A DNA stretch of 64,000 nt, taken from positions 1 to 64,000 of the forward strand of contig JBMHDF010000010.1 of NCBI GenBank assembly GCA_049889535.1. Direction: 5' to 3'. Positions within the stretch are counted from its first letter, which is position 1, and each line of letters begins with the position of its first letter. Below, piece after piece: positions 26,696-34,059 of the stretch. Source of the DNA: JAYQKL01 sp049889535 (GTDB taxonomy: Bacteria > Pseudomonadota > Alphaproteobacteria > RS24). Below the pieces are notes generated by a model, which was not told where the DNA came from, ran no database searches, and saw only the letters and a program-made list of their open reading frames with translations. Made by a program: the position numbers and the translations under genes.

Positions 26696-27076
26696 ATGTT
26701 CAATCGTCTAATTATTATATTCGTATTTTATTTTTTAACATTTGGCTCAGCACATGCCCTCTCAAATAATCAGGTGAGAAACGAAATTTCTTCATTCATA
26801 GCCACCCAATCGACCCCTTCAAAAGTCGATAGCGTTACAACCCTTAATAACATGAGTGTCTCCACCAGAGGAATTGTGTACCAATACATCCTATCTGGAA
26901 ACGGTGATAACTACTATCCGAACATAAAGTCTAATAAGAAGAATATTTTACAAAATCTTTGCAGCAACAACCTTCTGTCTTGGTATAAAACTAACTATAT
27001 AGATATGACTTATGTTTATTATGATAGTAACGGACAGCTTATTACAACTTTTTCTGTAAATGGAAATCAGTGTTGA
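26696..27076 (+). CDS. small secreted protein, unknown
   Basis: 126 residues with a signal peptide (LIIIFVFYFLTFGSAHA). The mature part is Asn/Ser/Tyr rich with two Cys (NLCSNN and the C-terminal NGNQC) that could form a disulfide. I do not recognise a family. It ends over the start region of the lipoprotein gene, so the two are likely cotranscribed. AT-rich cargo of the tRNA-Val element. Confidence 0.6.
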   Translation: MFNRLIIIFVFYFLTFGSAHALSNNQVRNEISSFIATQSTPSKVDSVTTLNNMSVSTRGIVYQYILSGNGDNYYPNIKSNKKNILQNLCSNNLLSWYKTNYIDMTYVYYDSNGQLITTFSVNGNQC

Positions 27077-27086
27077 GGGTATAAAA

Positions 27087-27755
27087 TTGAATTTTAAAAA
27101 ACTTTATTATGTATTTGCTTTGACGCTAATCATAACTGGTTGCGATAGCGGCAATGTAAACTTTGTCAAAAATGGATATATGAATGGTTATGATACTTTA
27201 ACTATTGGTCAGGCTTTTGATGGTTGGTCGACATGTGAGACAACAAATTGGGAAGCTTTCGAAACTGATAGAGGGGAAGAAATAGTTTCCTATAGCTGTC
27301 AATTAAAGTTCTCAGATAGAGTAAAAAAAGTTTTGTCTGATGTTTATAGGGCAAATCTTGACGAAGCTGGAAGTATAGAAAAACTCAATGAAACTACAAC
27401 CCGAGGCTTGAAAGTAACTAGCGGGTATCAGGCAGGTGCTACTGGTGATTATGAGCTTTATAACAAACTTAAAGACGGTGCTAGGTTTAGATATGAGACT
27501 TATTTAGATGGATTAACATACAACCATTTAAACTATGTTGTGCAATTCGCTCTTAGTCAAAAAGACGATAGTTTTGTTATAGACTACATAGGTGCAGAAT
27601 TAACATTTGAAGATGGCAGCGTCATAGATAAAGCCCTTAATGTAAATAACGATGACTTGCTTGAAGTTATATATAATAACTATGAGTTTGATTTTGACAC
27701 TGTGAAAAATTTAACAGATGGCATCATCACTAATTTTGCAGTCTATAAAGAATAA
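27087..27755 (+). CDS. lipoprotein, unknown function
   Basis: 222 residues. Best start is the TTG at 27087, with GAGGG seven bases upstream, giving a lipoprotein signal (YYVFALTLIITGC) with lipid-modified Cys19. An ATG at 27060 overlaps the preceding gene and would give an unusual N-terminus. The mature part has TLTIGQAFDGWSTCETTNWEAF, two more Cys that may pair, and an acidic C-terminal half. No family recognised. Cargo of the integrative element, perhaps a surface or defence-related factor, but nothing proves that. Confidence 0.6.
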   Translation: MNFKKLYYVFALTLIITGCDSGNVNFVKNGYMNGYDTLTIGQAFDGWSTCETTNWEAFETDRGEEIVSYSCQLKFSDRVKKVLSDVYRANLDEAGSIEKLNETTTRGLKVTSGYQAGATGDYELYNKLKDGARFRYETYLDGLTYNHLNYVVQFALSQKDDSFVIDYIGAELTFEDGSVIDKALNVNNDDLLEVIYNNYEFDFDTVKNLTDGIITNFAVYKE

Positions 27756-27831
27756 ATGACTTTTCCCCATAACCCACAAGTTAGAGAAAGTTTTATCATC
27801 AGTTTTGGTTGATTTTTGACCACTATTTATC

Positions 27832-27842
27832 CGAACAGTTCG
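27832..27842. promoter_or_regulatory. 11-bp palindrome upstream of primase-polymerase gene
   Basis: CGAACAGTTCG lies 36 bp before the primase-polymerase start and is a perfect palindrome around A. A candidate operator; it does not match the alphaproteobacterial LexA direct repeat (GTTC-N7-GTTC). Confidence 0.35.
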
Positions 27843-27877
27843 AAAATGCCTCATTGATAATTTTCATGAGGTATGTG

Positions 27878-28930
27878 ATGACAAAACCGAAACCAAGTAT
27901 TTATGGCCAATGGGCCGAACAGCTTTATCAAAACGGCTTTCAACCATTAGCATTGAACGGAAAAAGGCCTATCTCTGGCTGGAGGGAGTTTGCACTTCCT
28001 AGCGATGAAACCGAACGCATCAATTATATAAATAGGCAGAGAACCAAAAACATTGGGTTGCGCACAGGAAAATTAGTTGCCATCGATGTTGATGAAGAAA
28101 ATCCAGAAAAAATAGCTGTCATTAACGAGGCAAGATTGAATTTCTTGGGGGCAACGGATTTCATTCGTATCGGTAAAAAGCCTAGAGCGGTTTATCTATA
28201 TCGTACAAACGCACCCCTTAAAAAAATGCAGGTGGGGGGTGTGGAGGTTTTGGGTGAGGGGCAACAGGTGGTTATTGCTGGTATCCATCCAGAAACAAAG
28301 GAGCCATATACCTGGCCTCATGTGTCTATACTGGACAGCACTCTCGATGACCTTCCATTTGTCTCATCTGGGGATATTAGAGGTTTTGTTGCCGAACTGG
28401 GTGGGGGTGAGTTTTCAAACAGTGAGGAGAGGGAGCAGACAGGGGAAATACTCGCTGTTGAGGGATATCGCAATCAAACTCTTTTCAAAGAGCTTCTCCA
28501 AGTAGCCTTGAAATGCAGCACATCTCAAGAGCTCTCTAAGAAGGCAAGTATGCTTAATACAAAACTCCAGCCGATGCTGGATGATGAAGAGGTGCAAGAC
28601 ACGGTCAAAAGTGTCTGGAAACGTAAAATCAGCCGTCAGATAGCGCCAGAGGGAGGGCAGTTTATAAGACTTACTATGACAAGAACAGAATTTGATAAGC
28701 TCAAATACAACCCTTTAGCTTATTTGTTAATCAGCTATATAAAGTTTCACATTCCTAATGAGCGCTTTTATCTGCAACAAAAGCCTACCGCTGCAAAATT
28801 AAATGTTTCAATCAATACAATAAGGGGGGCAATCAAATTCCTCATCGATGAAGGTTTTATGAAGCGTGATGGGGAGGGGGTAACACCAGGCTCAAACCAT
28901 TTATCAATAATATATAAATTGCTTATCTAA
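27878..28930 (+). CDS. primase-polymerase (AEP prim-pol domain) replication protein
   Basis: 350 residues from MTKPKPSIYG, with GAGG seven bases upstream; earlier in-frame Mets exist. Residues about 10-190 match the bifunctional primase/polymerase domain: the metal-binding LVAIDVDEE (Asp70, Asp72), RIGKKPRAVYLYR, and EGQQVVIAGIHPETKEPYTW (His137). The C-terminal 80 residues look like a winged helix (AKLNVSINTIRGAIKFLIDEG). There is no helicase domain and no helicase gene in the element, so host helicase or a helper would be needed. Such proteins start replication of plasmids, phages and satellites. Placed just before the integrase, in opposite orientation. Confidence 0.85.
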   Translation: MTKPKPSIYGQWAEQLYQNGFQPLALNGKRPISGWREFALPSDETERINYINRQRTKNIGLRTGKLVAIDVDEENPEKIAVINEARLNFLGATDFIRIGKKPRAVYLYRTNAPLKKMQVGGVEVLGEGQQVVIAGIHPETKEPYTWPHVSILDSTLDDLPFVSSGDIRGFVAELGGGEFSNSEEREQTGEILAVEGYRNQTLFKELLQVALKCSTSQELSKKASMLNTKLQPMLDDEEVQDTVKSVWKRKISRQIAPEGGQFIRLTMTRTEFDKLKYNPLAYLLISYIKFHIPNERFYLQQKPTAAKLNVSINTIRGAIKFLIDEGFMKRDGEGVTPGSNHLSIIYKLLI

Positions 28931-28977
28931 TGCTCTGCTGCTGTATACCCCACCCCCCGCTGTATTGTAATAAGTTA

Positions 28978-29967
28978 TCAATTATTGATACCGTTATAGT
29001 CACTCATCTTCTCAATTAGCCTTCTTATGTCGCTATGTGCATATCTGAACAACATGGTTGGTGTACTATGGCCGCTGATGCTTGCAACTTCTGGTATCGT
29101 TAGACCTCGTTCAAACAGCCTTGAAATAGCTTCATGTCTCAAATCATGAAACCTCACCCCCTCAAACCTAATTATTTTCTTCTTTCTTTGCCAGGCGAGC
29201 TTGATGGCATTGGGGCTCATGTTAAATACTGTCTCAGATTGTGACTGTCTGGTCTCAAGTATTTTTATAGCTTTTTTGCTGAGCGGAATGTGTCTAATGC
29301 GATTAGTCTTTGTTTTGGAGATTGTCACAAATTGCTGACACCTATCAATATCAGACCACTTAAGATTTGCAATTTCTCCCCGCCTCATTGCTGTTTCAAC
29401 TGCGAATTGAATGACCCAATAAACCTTATCCTGAGGATGGTTATCCAATGCCCTCCAGAAGCCCTCAGGGACTCTTCTGATGGGTATTTCAGAGGCAGTT
29501 GGAAGCTTTACCCCAGCCACAGGATTGCGCCTTAGAGGGGCCTCCCAGAGCGTTTGAGCGGTATTAAAAACATGCCTCAAAACACCGAAGTTTCTCTGGA
29601 TTGTTGATGGTTTCCAATGTGCCCTATTCGCCTCCAACTCTGCCTGGATATGTGATGGGGTAATACTCCCAATAGGGTATTTGGCGAGGGAAGAATTCAG
29701 CCAATTTTTTAAGATATATTTTTCGACATTGTGACTTGTCTTGTGGGGGGATATCTCGAGTAGATACCTGGTTAAATATTTAGAAAGGGGGGTGTTTAAC
29801 ATCTCTCTCCCCTGTAAATCTATAGTCCCATTATCAATATTAGTTTCTATCCCTCTAGCCCATTTTTGAGCATCAGATTTATTCGTGAAGCTCTTGGTTA
29901 GGGCTTTGTGACCATGCCGTCTTACTTGCGCTTGCCATTTACCATTTCTATTTCGAATTGAGGCCAT
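28978..29967 (-). CDS. int: tyrosine recombinase (phage-type integrase)
   Basis: 329 residues. It catalyses site-specific integration and excision at tRNA-Val. The N-terminal arm-binding region (SIRNRNGKWQAQVRRHG) and core-binding SAM-like domain (about 60-150) precede the catalytic domain. Active-site residues read as Arg195 (AMRRGEI), His274 and Arg277 (HDLRHE), His300 (ISGHSTPTM) and nucleophile Tyr309 (FRYAH). All are present, so the enzyme should be active. A strong AAGGAGAG site precedes the ATG. It starts 70 bp from attR. Confidence 0.96.
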   Translation of the reverse strand: MASIRNRNGKWQAQVRRHGHKALTKSFTNKSDAQKWARGIETNIDNGTIDLQGREMLNTPLSKYLTRYLLEISPHKTSHNVEKYILKNWLNSSLAKYPIGSITPSHIQAELEANRAHWKPSTIQRNFGVLRHVFNTAQTLWEAPLRRNPVAGVKLPTASEIPIRRVPEGFWRALDNHPQDKVYWVIQFAVETAMRRGEIANLKWSDIDRCQQFVTISKTKTNRIRHIPLSKKAIKILETRQSQSETVFNMSPNAIKLAWQRKKKIIRFEGVRFHDLRHEAISRLFERGLTIPEVASISGHSTPTMLFRYAHSDIRRLIEKMSDYNGINN

Positions 29968-29980
29968 ATCTCTCTCCTTT

Positions 29981-30003
29981 TGTGACCTGAGTGTGACGTC
30001 ACA
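29981..30003. promoter_or_regulatory. candidate integrase arm-type sites, right end
   Basis: TGTGAC at 29981 and 29992 (11-bp step), the second fused to an inverted copy to give the perfect palindrome TGTGACGTCACA at 29992-30003. It overlaps the integrase promoter region, so it may also allow integrase autoregulation. Confidence 0.6.
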
Positions 30004-30036
30004 AATTGAGAAGCCGCTAACCTGTTGATTTAATTA

Positions 30037-30114
30037 ATTAGCTCAGCGGGAGAGCACTACCTTGACATGGTAGGGGTCACTGGTTCAATCCCAGTATCGC
30101 CCACCACTTCGCTT
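30037..30114 (+). repeat. attR: 78-bp direct repeat with tRNA-Val fragment
   Basis: Identical to 25594-25671. It lacks the first five tRNA bases (GGGCG is replaced by TTAAT-type sequence), so the acceptor stem cannot form and this is not a functional tRNA. Confidence 0.92.
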
Positions 30115-30131
30115 CGCTCATTATGGGCAGG

Positions 30132-30149
30132 CCCAGTATCGCCCACCAC
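30132..30149 (+). repeat. third, 18-bp copy of the tRNA-Val 3' end
   Basis: CCCAGTATCGCCCACCAC equals 25647-25664. It lies 17 bp outside attR and suggests a secondary or older attachment site. Confidence 0.7.
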
Positions 30150-30204
30150 CCCTGAACGCAGGTTTACATCATAGCATTCTGGCTGTTATGATTTTGTCAG
30201 GGTA
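30148..30204. repeat. diverged copy of 26122-26177
   Basis: 57 bp that starts on the third tRNA-end fragment. Orientation is the same as in the element, but no DUF5681 gene is present here; the second copy looks like the remnant of an older related element after deletion. Confidence 0.65.
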
Positions 30205-30230
30205 GGTGTTGATTAGGTGGTGAGTTAACG

Positions 30231-30983
30231 ATGTTGAGGGTTTTATTGGTCATCCTATTTGTTTGTTGGTTTAGTTTTCCAGTTTTTTCAAAGCAGCCTC
30301 AAACTAATTATATGTTTAATATCCAAAAATTAAGCTATTTCGAGCTGGATTATAATGGTGCCTTAGTTAAGGATGAGATGCGCAGCAGGGATGGTGAAAT
30401 TTACTACAAAGTAAATGATAAGATTTATGAATTTTCAAGAGAATTCTCAAATGTAGACACAGCAGTTGTTGTTATGGATGCTTGGGTAGATAGTGGTACT
30501 GATTTTTTGAACCAGCAATTTATGCCAATATTTTATGAAACAACACTTCCATTGATTCAGGCTTTTTCTGAAAAAGAATTTAAAATATATGCTTTCACGA
30601 ATATGGATACTGATGCTGCTTATGGGGAAGATCTTTTTCCAGAATTGGAAGCAATGGTTTCAGGTGGTTTAGTTAAGAAAAAATATCATAAATTAGGTGA
30701 TGCTGAAGAATTTCAGAATGAATTGAGGCAGTCGGGGGTGAAAAATATCATATATTTAGGTTTCGCCTCAAATATGTGTGTTATTGGTCGGCGGGTAGGT
30801 ATGTTTGGGATGCTTCAAATGGGTTTCAAAACATATTTCGTACCTGAAAGCTCGGCGGCGGTTGAAACTCAACAAGGCTGGAAGACACGTGAATTCCATA
30901 AGTATACTATATCGCTTATTCAGCATAATTTTTCTGGTACAATTAGTAACCAAACAATATTAGAGGCCTTTTTGGGACACTAA
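30231..30983 (+). CDS. exported isochorismatase-like cysteine hydrolase
   Basis: 250 residues with a signal peptide (LLVILFVCWFSFPVFS). The core resembles the cysteine-hydrolase/isochorismatase fold: Asp in AVVVMDAWVDSG, and the nucleophile Cys in YLGFASNMCVIGRRVGMFGM, followed by GFKTYFVPESSAA. Most family members are cytoplasmic, so export is unusual. The substrate cannot be named (amides, hydroxamates or isochorismate-like compounds in the family). AT-rich, next to the attachment-site remnants, so perhaps cargo of an older insertion. Confidence 0.75.
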   Translation: MLRVLLVILFVCWFSFPVFSKQPQTNYMFNIQKLSYFELDYNGALVKDEMRSRDGEIYYKVNDKIYEFSREFSNVDTAVVVMDAWVDSGTDFLNQQFMPIFYETTLPLIQAFSEKEFKIYAFTNMDTDAAYGEDLFPELEAMVSGGLVKKKYHKLGDAEEFQNELRQSGVKNIIYLGFASNMCVIGRRVGMFGMLQMGFKTYFVPESSAAVETQQGWKTREFHKYTISLIQHNFSGTISNQTILEAFLGH

Positions 30984-31039
30984 ATTTGAACAAAGATGAG
31001 GGCTCAGATTTTTAATTTTTACGGAGGGTTGGGTAGGTC

Positions 31040-31390
31040 ATGCCAAAACTAGTTGCACTTATTAGTAAGAGAGATTCAATTTCAGAAGCAGATTTTAAAA
31101 CTTATTACGAAACGCACCATGTGCCATTGATTAAAAGCCTGTTTCCAACAATTGCAGGCTATAAAAGAACTTATTTGCTTGAGGAGCATAGTCTGAATGA
31201 GACTTTGCCACTTGAGTCAGATGGTGTTCAGCAACAAGTGAATGTGATTACAGAAATAATTTTTGACGATGAAGACGGCTTGAATGAATTCTTTGCAAGA
31301 GGCACGCATGAGGATGTTGTTGAAGCGATTAGGAAAGACGAAGCTCATTTCCTTGATGGTGAAAAAACTCTTATGTATCGGGTTGAATAG
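31040..31390 (+). CDS. EthD-domain protein
   Basis: 116 residues. Small dimeric alpha/beta-barrel fold. The start KLVALISKRDSISEADFKTYY and ETHHVPLIKSL are typical of EthD/REDY-type proteins, which often sit in catabolic operons without a known catalytic role. GGAGGG lies upstream of the ATG. 56 bp after the exported hydrolase and probably in one transcript with it. Confidence 0.75.
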   Translation: MPKLVALISKRDSISEADFKTYYETHHVPLIKSLFPTIAGYKRTYLLEEHSLNETLPLESDGVQQQVNVITEIIFDDEDGLNEFFARGTHEDVVEAIRKDEAHFLDGEKTLMYRVE

Positions 31391-31456
31391 GGCGTCTTTC
31401 AGGACTCACAAATTCATATATTGATAAAATTTGATACTATGGCGCGGCACCATATC

Positions 31457-31867
31457 TTAGGCAGCGTCTGGCGGGTGGTTTTCTAAGTGAACGACCTCTG
31501 CTGCCGTTTGGGCTGTATCTGTAATAGCTTCTGCAACAGTTTCCACAGCTTTGCTGACAACTTCTGCTGCCGCCAGCGGGGCGGCATCTGCGGCGGAGAG
31601 AAAATGATGACTTTGTGGCATTTGCAAAAGCCACCAGCCGCGCAAGCTAGAAAAGAACCAAAATGCATTGGCAAATGATAAGACCCAAAGCCCTGCAGAG
31701 GCAGTTGCTATGAGTGAGAACATGCTCCCAATGGCCATGCAAACAAAGCCATGCTGGCGTTGTTTTGGTGAAAGGCTGGATAAAAGAGGCGCGGCCAAAA
31801 CAGTCCCAAATAACACCGCTCCAAATTGAATCCAAACAACAATGTTAGAAAAAAGCAACCATTTCAT
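31457..31867 (-). CDS. small membrane protein, unknown (DUF4149-like)
   Basis: About 136 residues from the ATG at 31867, with AGGA about ten bases upstream; a GTG three codons earlier is possible. Hydrophobic helices at about 5-30, 42-62 and 64-80, then an Ala/Glu-rich tail (AAEVVSKAVETVAEAITDTA) that is helical and soluble. No family is certain; the hydrophobic pattern resembles DUF4149. Confidence 0.5.
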   Translation of the reverse strand: MKWLLFSNIVVWIQFGAVLFGTVLAAPLLSSLSPKQRQHGFVCMAIGSMFSLIATASAGLWVLSFANAFWFFSSLRGWWLLQMPQSHHFLSAADAAPLAAAEVVSKAVETVAEAITDTAQTAAEVVHLENHPPDAA

Positions 31868-32009
31868 TTTCGTCACTTCCTGTGCTCTGGATTGAGCACC
31901 ATAATCGCTATATGCGCCTGAAATTTCTATTTTGCAATAGCAATTTTACTCTGGGTGATGATTTTTTGACCAACCCTTTGCGGCTTGTGTTTGAGGGCTC
32001 ATTTGGGTT

Positions 32010-33932
32010 TTAAGGCTGCACCCAAATGGCAGAACTGATGGCGCGCTCTTGAATTTCTTGTGGGGCGGGGGCTGGCACGCCCATGGCCTTTGCGTCATGC
32101 GTGGTATAGCGCGGAATTGGGATTTCAATCGCGCGTGCATAATAAAGCGCGTTTTCAGCCGGGTTAAAAGCCGGGTCTTGCCAGAGCGCAAACAGCTGCG
32201 TGCTGCCAATTGTGTTTGTATAAGTGGCATTTGCAATATCCACCGTGCTGCCAACAGCTGGCATTGAGCCGTCTTGCATTTGCGTCATCCGCGCATCGGA
32301 CGCGGCGATATTAAAGATTTTTTCATGACTTTTGCCTGTGGTGTCCACCCATGCTTTTATGATTTGCAGCCGGTCGAGATTGGCACCAATCGGATTTTTG
32401 CCCGCAAAGACAATAAAGACTGGCGAGCTGGTTTTTTTGGCGCTGTTCAAAACACCGCCCATGGGCACACCGTTTTGATAGGCCATATCCAGCCAGTCTG
32501 TCGGCAGTTCAGTTGTGGGATAGTCCCAGCCCGCAAAAAACCGCAAGGTGATACGCGGGCCTGAAGTGGCATAGGTTTCCTTGCGCATCATGGCATCAAA
32601 AATAGACTCCCGCGTGTTTTCCTGCGCCCAAACTGCGACCAAACCCGCGGCTCCATAGGCGCGCAAATTTTTGGCATAATCAGAAGAAAAATACGCAATG
32701 CCCAGCCTTTGCGCCGCGGTTGCATCTATTAAGGGCAATTTGCCGTGATAATTATCTTCCTCTGTTGCCGATGACGCATTATGGCTATCACTGCTGCCAA
32801 TCACACCAAACTGAAATGGATTAAAGTTTTTATCATGGGCAAAGCTCAATCCGGTGCGCAAAGCATCGCGTGCATAGCTGCCTTTGGGGGTGCTTTCTAC
32901 CATATTGACGCTCAGCAATTTGTCCATAATTTCAAAACCAGCAAATTCATCTTCAGGGGATAGGCTGGGATGCGTTTCTGACGACCCTTTGATTTGAAAA
33001 ATTTCCACCAGCGGTTCGTTGCGATTACGCGCGGCGGCATAGTCTGGAGTGATGGGCGTGCCGTCAAATTTTGTGTCTTCAAACATGCGCCCATTGCTGG
33101 CATTGCTATTATGCGGAATGGCCAGCATCTCCATACCCTGTGCGCGTTGTTCTTGCATGGCGTGCCATAAATCTTCGGGATTATCGGACTCCAGAGATGA
33201 AAAAGGATAGGCAGGTACTTTGGTGTTTTTATAAATCACATTGCGATGAAGATTATTCTCGCTTGGCATTGAACTCCACTCATAGCCCACAAAGCTAGTA
33301 AAACGACCCGGATCATTATGGCGTTCTGCGGCGGCGATAATATCGTCCCAAGCGGTTAAAGAAACGCGCGAGGGGCTGGTCGAGCCTTTTGTGCCAAACT
33401 GCGCGGCGCGTTTTTGGTTTGACCCCATTGTCGTGATCATACGATGGGCAAATCTGGCCGTATATTCTGTGCGACTGCCTTTTTTAAGGCTGTTAATAAT
33501 GGCAAAATCGGGCGTGTTGGCCTGCGCGCCAGCTGCCGCGCGCGGCACATTCAGATATTTATCATGGTCGGTGACCGCTCCAAAGTCCAAAGGTCTCCTA
33601 ACGCGGATGGGAAACCCATAAGAATGCGAAATCGTGCCGCCTTTCATAAAAATATAAGCATCATCAGGCAGGGTGCGGGTTCCCATAGTATAGGCATCAT
33701 AGGAATAGGCTGTATGCACATGCAAATCGCCCCATAGCACATGCCGGTTTGGGTTGAAGGCGATTTTTGCCTTTGGCGGGATTTGAGCCGGCTGGGTGGT
33801 ATCATAAGGTGTTGCAAATTCCGGCGTATCAAATCGGGTGGCGTAATCAAATACCCACAATCCAGCTAACAGGGCAAAGGCTAGACCAGCAAAGCCAAGC
33901 ACTGTTCTTTTAATCCATTTAACCCATGCCAT
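32010..33932 (-). CDS. DUF3604 family protein with PHP-like metal motifs
   Basis: 640 residues. An N-terminal membrane anchor (VLGFAGLAFALLAGLWVF) leads to a large periplasmic domain. WGDLHVHTAYSYDAY at about 67-81 and AVTDHDKYLNVP resemble the metal-binding start of PHP phosphoesterases, and IGSSDSHNA comes later. DUF3604 proteins are common in marine and terpenoid- or steroid-degrading proteobacteria; their reaction is not known. Monocistronic, divergent from the KstD-like operon. Confidence 0.88.
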   Translation of the reverse strand: MAWVKWIKRTVLGFAGLAFALLAGLWVFDYATRFDTPEFATPYDTTQPAQIPPKAKIAFNPNRHVLWGDLHVHTAYSYDAYTMGTRTLPDDAYIFMKGGTISHSYGFPIRVRRPLDFGAVTDHDKYLNVPRAAAGAQANTPDFAIINSLKKGSRTEYTARFAHRMITTMGSNQKRAAQFGTKGSTSPSRVSLTAWDDIIAAAERHNDPGRFTSFVGYEWSSMPSENNLHRNVIYKNTKVPAYPFSSLESDNPEDLWHAMQEQRAQGMEMLAIPHNSNASNGRMFEDTKFDGTPITPDYAAARNRNEPLVEIFQIKGSSETHPSLSPEDEFAGFEIMDKLLSVNMVESTPKGSYARDALRTGLSFAHDKNFNPFQFGVIGSSDSHNASSATEEDNYHGKLPLIDATAAQRLGIAYFSSDYAKNLRAYGAAGLVAVWAQENTRESIFDAMMRKETYATSGPRITLRFFAGWDYPTTELPTDWLDMAYQNGVPMGGVLNSAKKTSSPVFIVFAGKNPIGANLDRLQIIKAWVDTTGKSHEKIFNIAASDARMTQMQDGSMPAVGSTVDIANATYTNTIGSTQLFALWQDPAFNPAENALYYARAIEIPIPRYTTHDAKAMGVPAPAPQEIQERAISSAIWVQP

Positions 33933-34059
33933 CTTAACCTCATGTCAAACCGATAAAACAATTATAAGTAAAACAGGCAAGAAAACAAATTCGTTGGTTC
34001 AGGGCTTGCAAAAATGGCTCGCCTGTCTCATCTTATGAGAGTTAACAAAGGGGGGTTAT

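Larger units (their letters stand above)
25594..30114. mobile_element. small integrative element in tRNA-Val(GAC), about 4.4 kb (repeat-to-repeat 4443 bp)
   Basis: Bounded by the 78-bp perfect direct repeat. Contents in order: TGTGAC repeats, DUF5681 gene (-), small membrane protein (-), secreted protein (+), lipoprotein (+), primase-polymerase (+), tyrosine integrase (-), TGTGAC repeats, attR. The integrase starts 70 bp from attR, the usual position at an element end. The interior is visibly more AT-rich than the flanks. No capsid, portal, conjugation or toxin genes are present. It is the size of a minimal satellite or plasmid-like integrative element. Confidence 0.88.

Noticed and set aside
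27832..27842. LexA/SOS box upstream of the primase
   Set aside because: The alphaproteobacterial LexA site is a GTTC-N7-GTTC direct repeat; this is a different palindrome.
30037..30106. Second tRNA-Val gene
   Set aside because: The 5' acceptor strand is missing, so the stem cannot form. It is the att copy.
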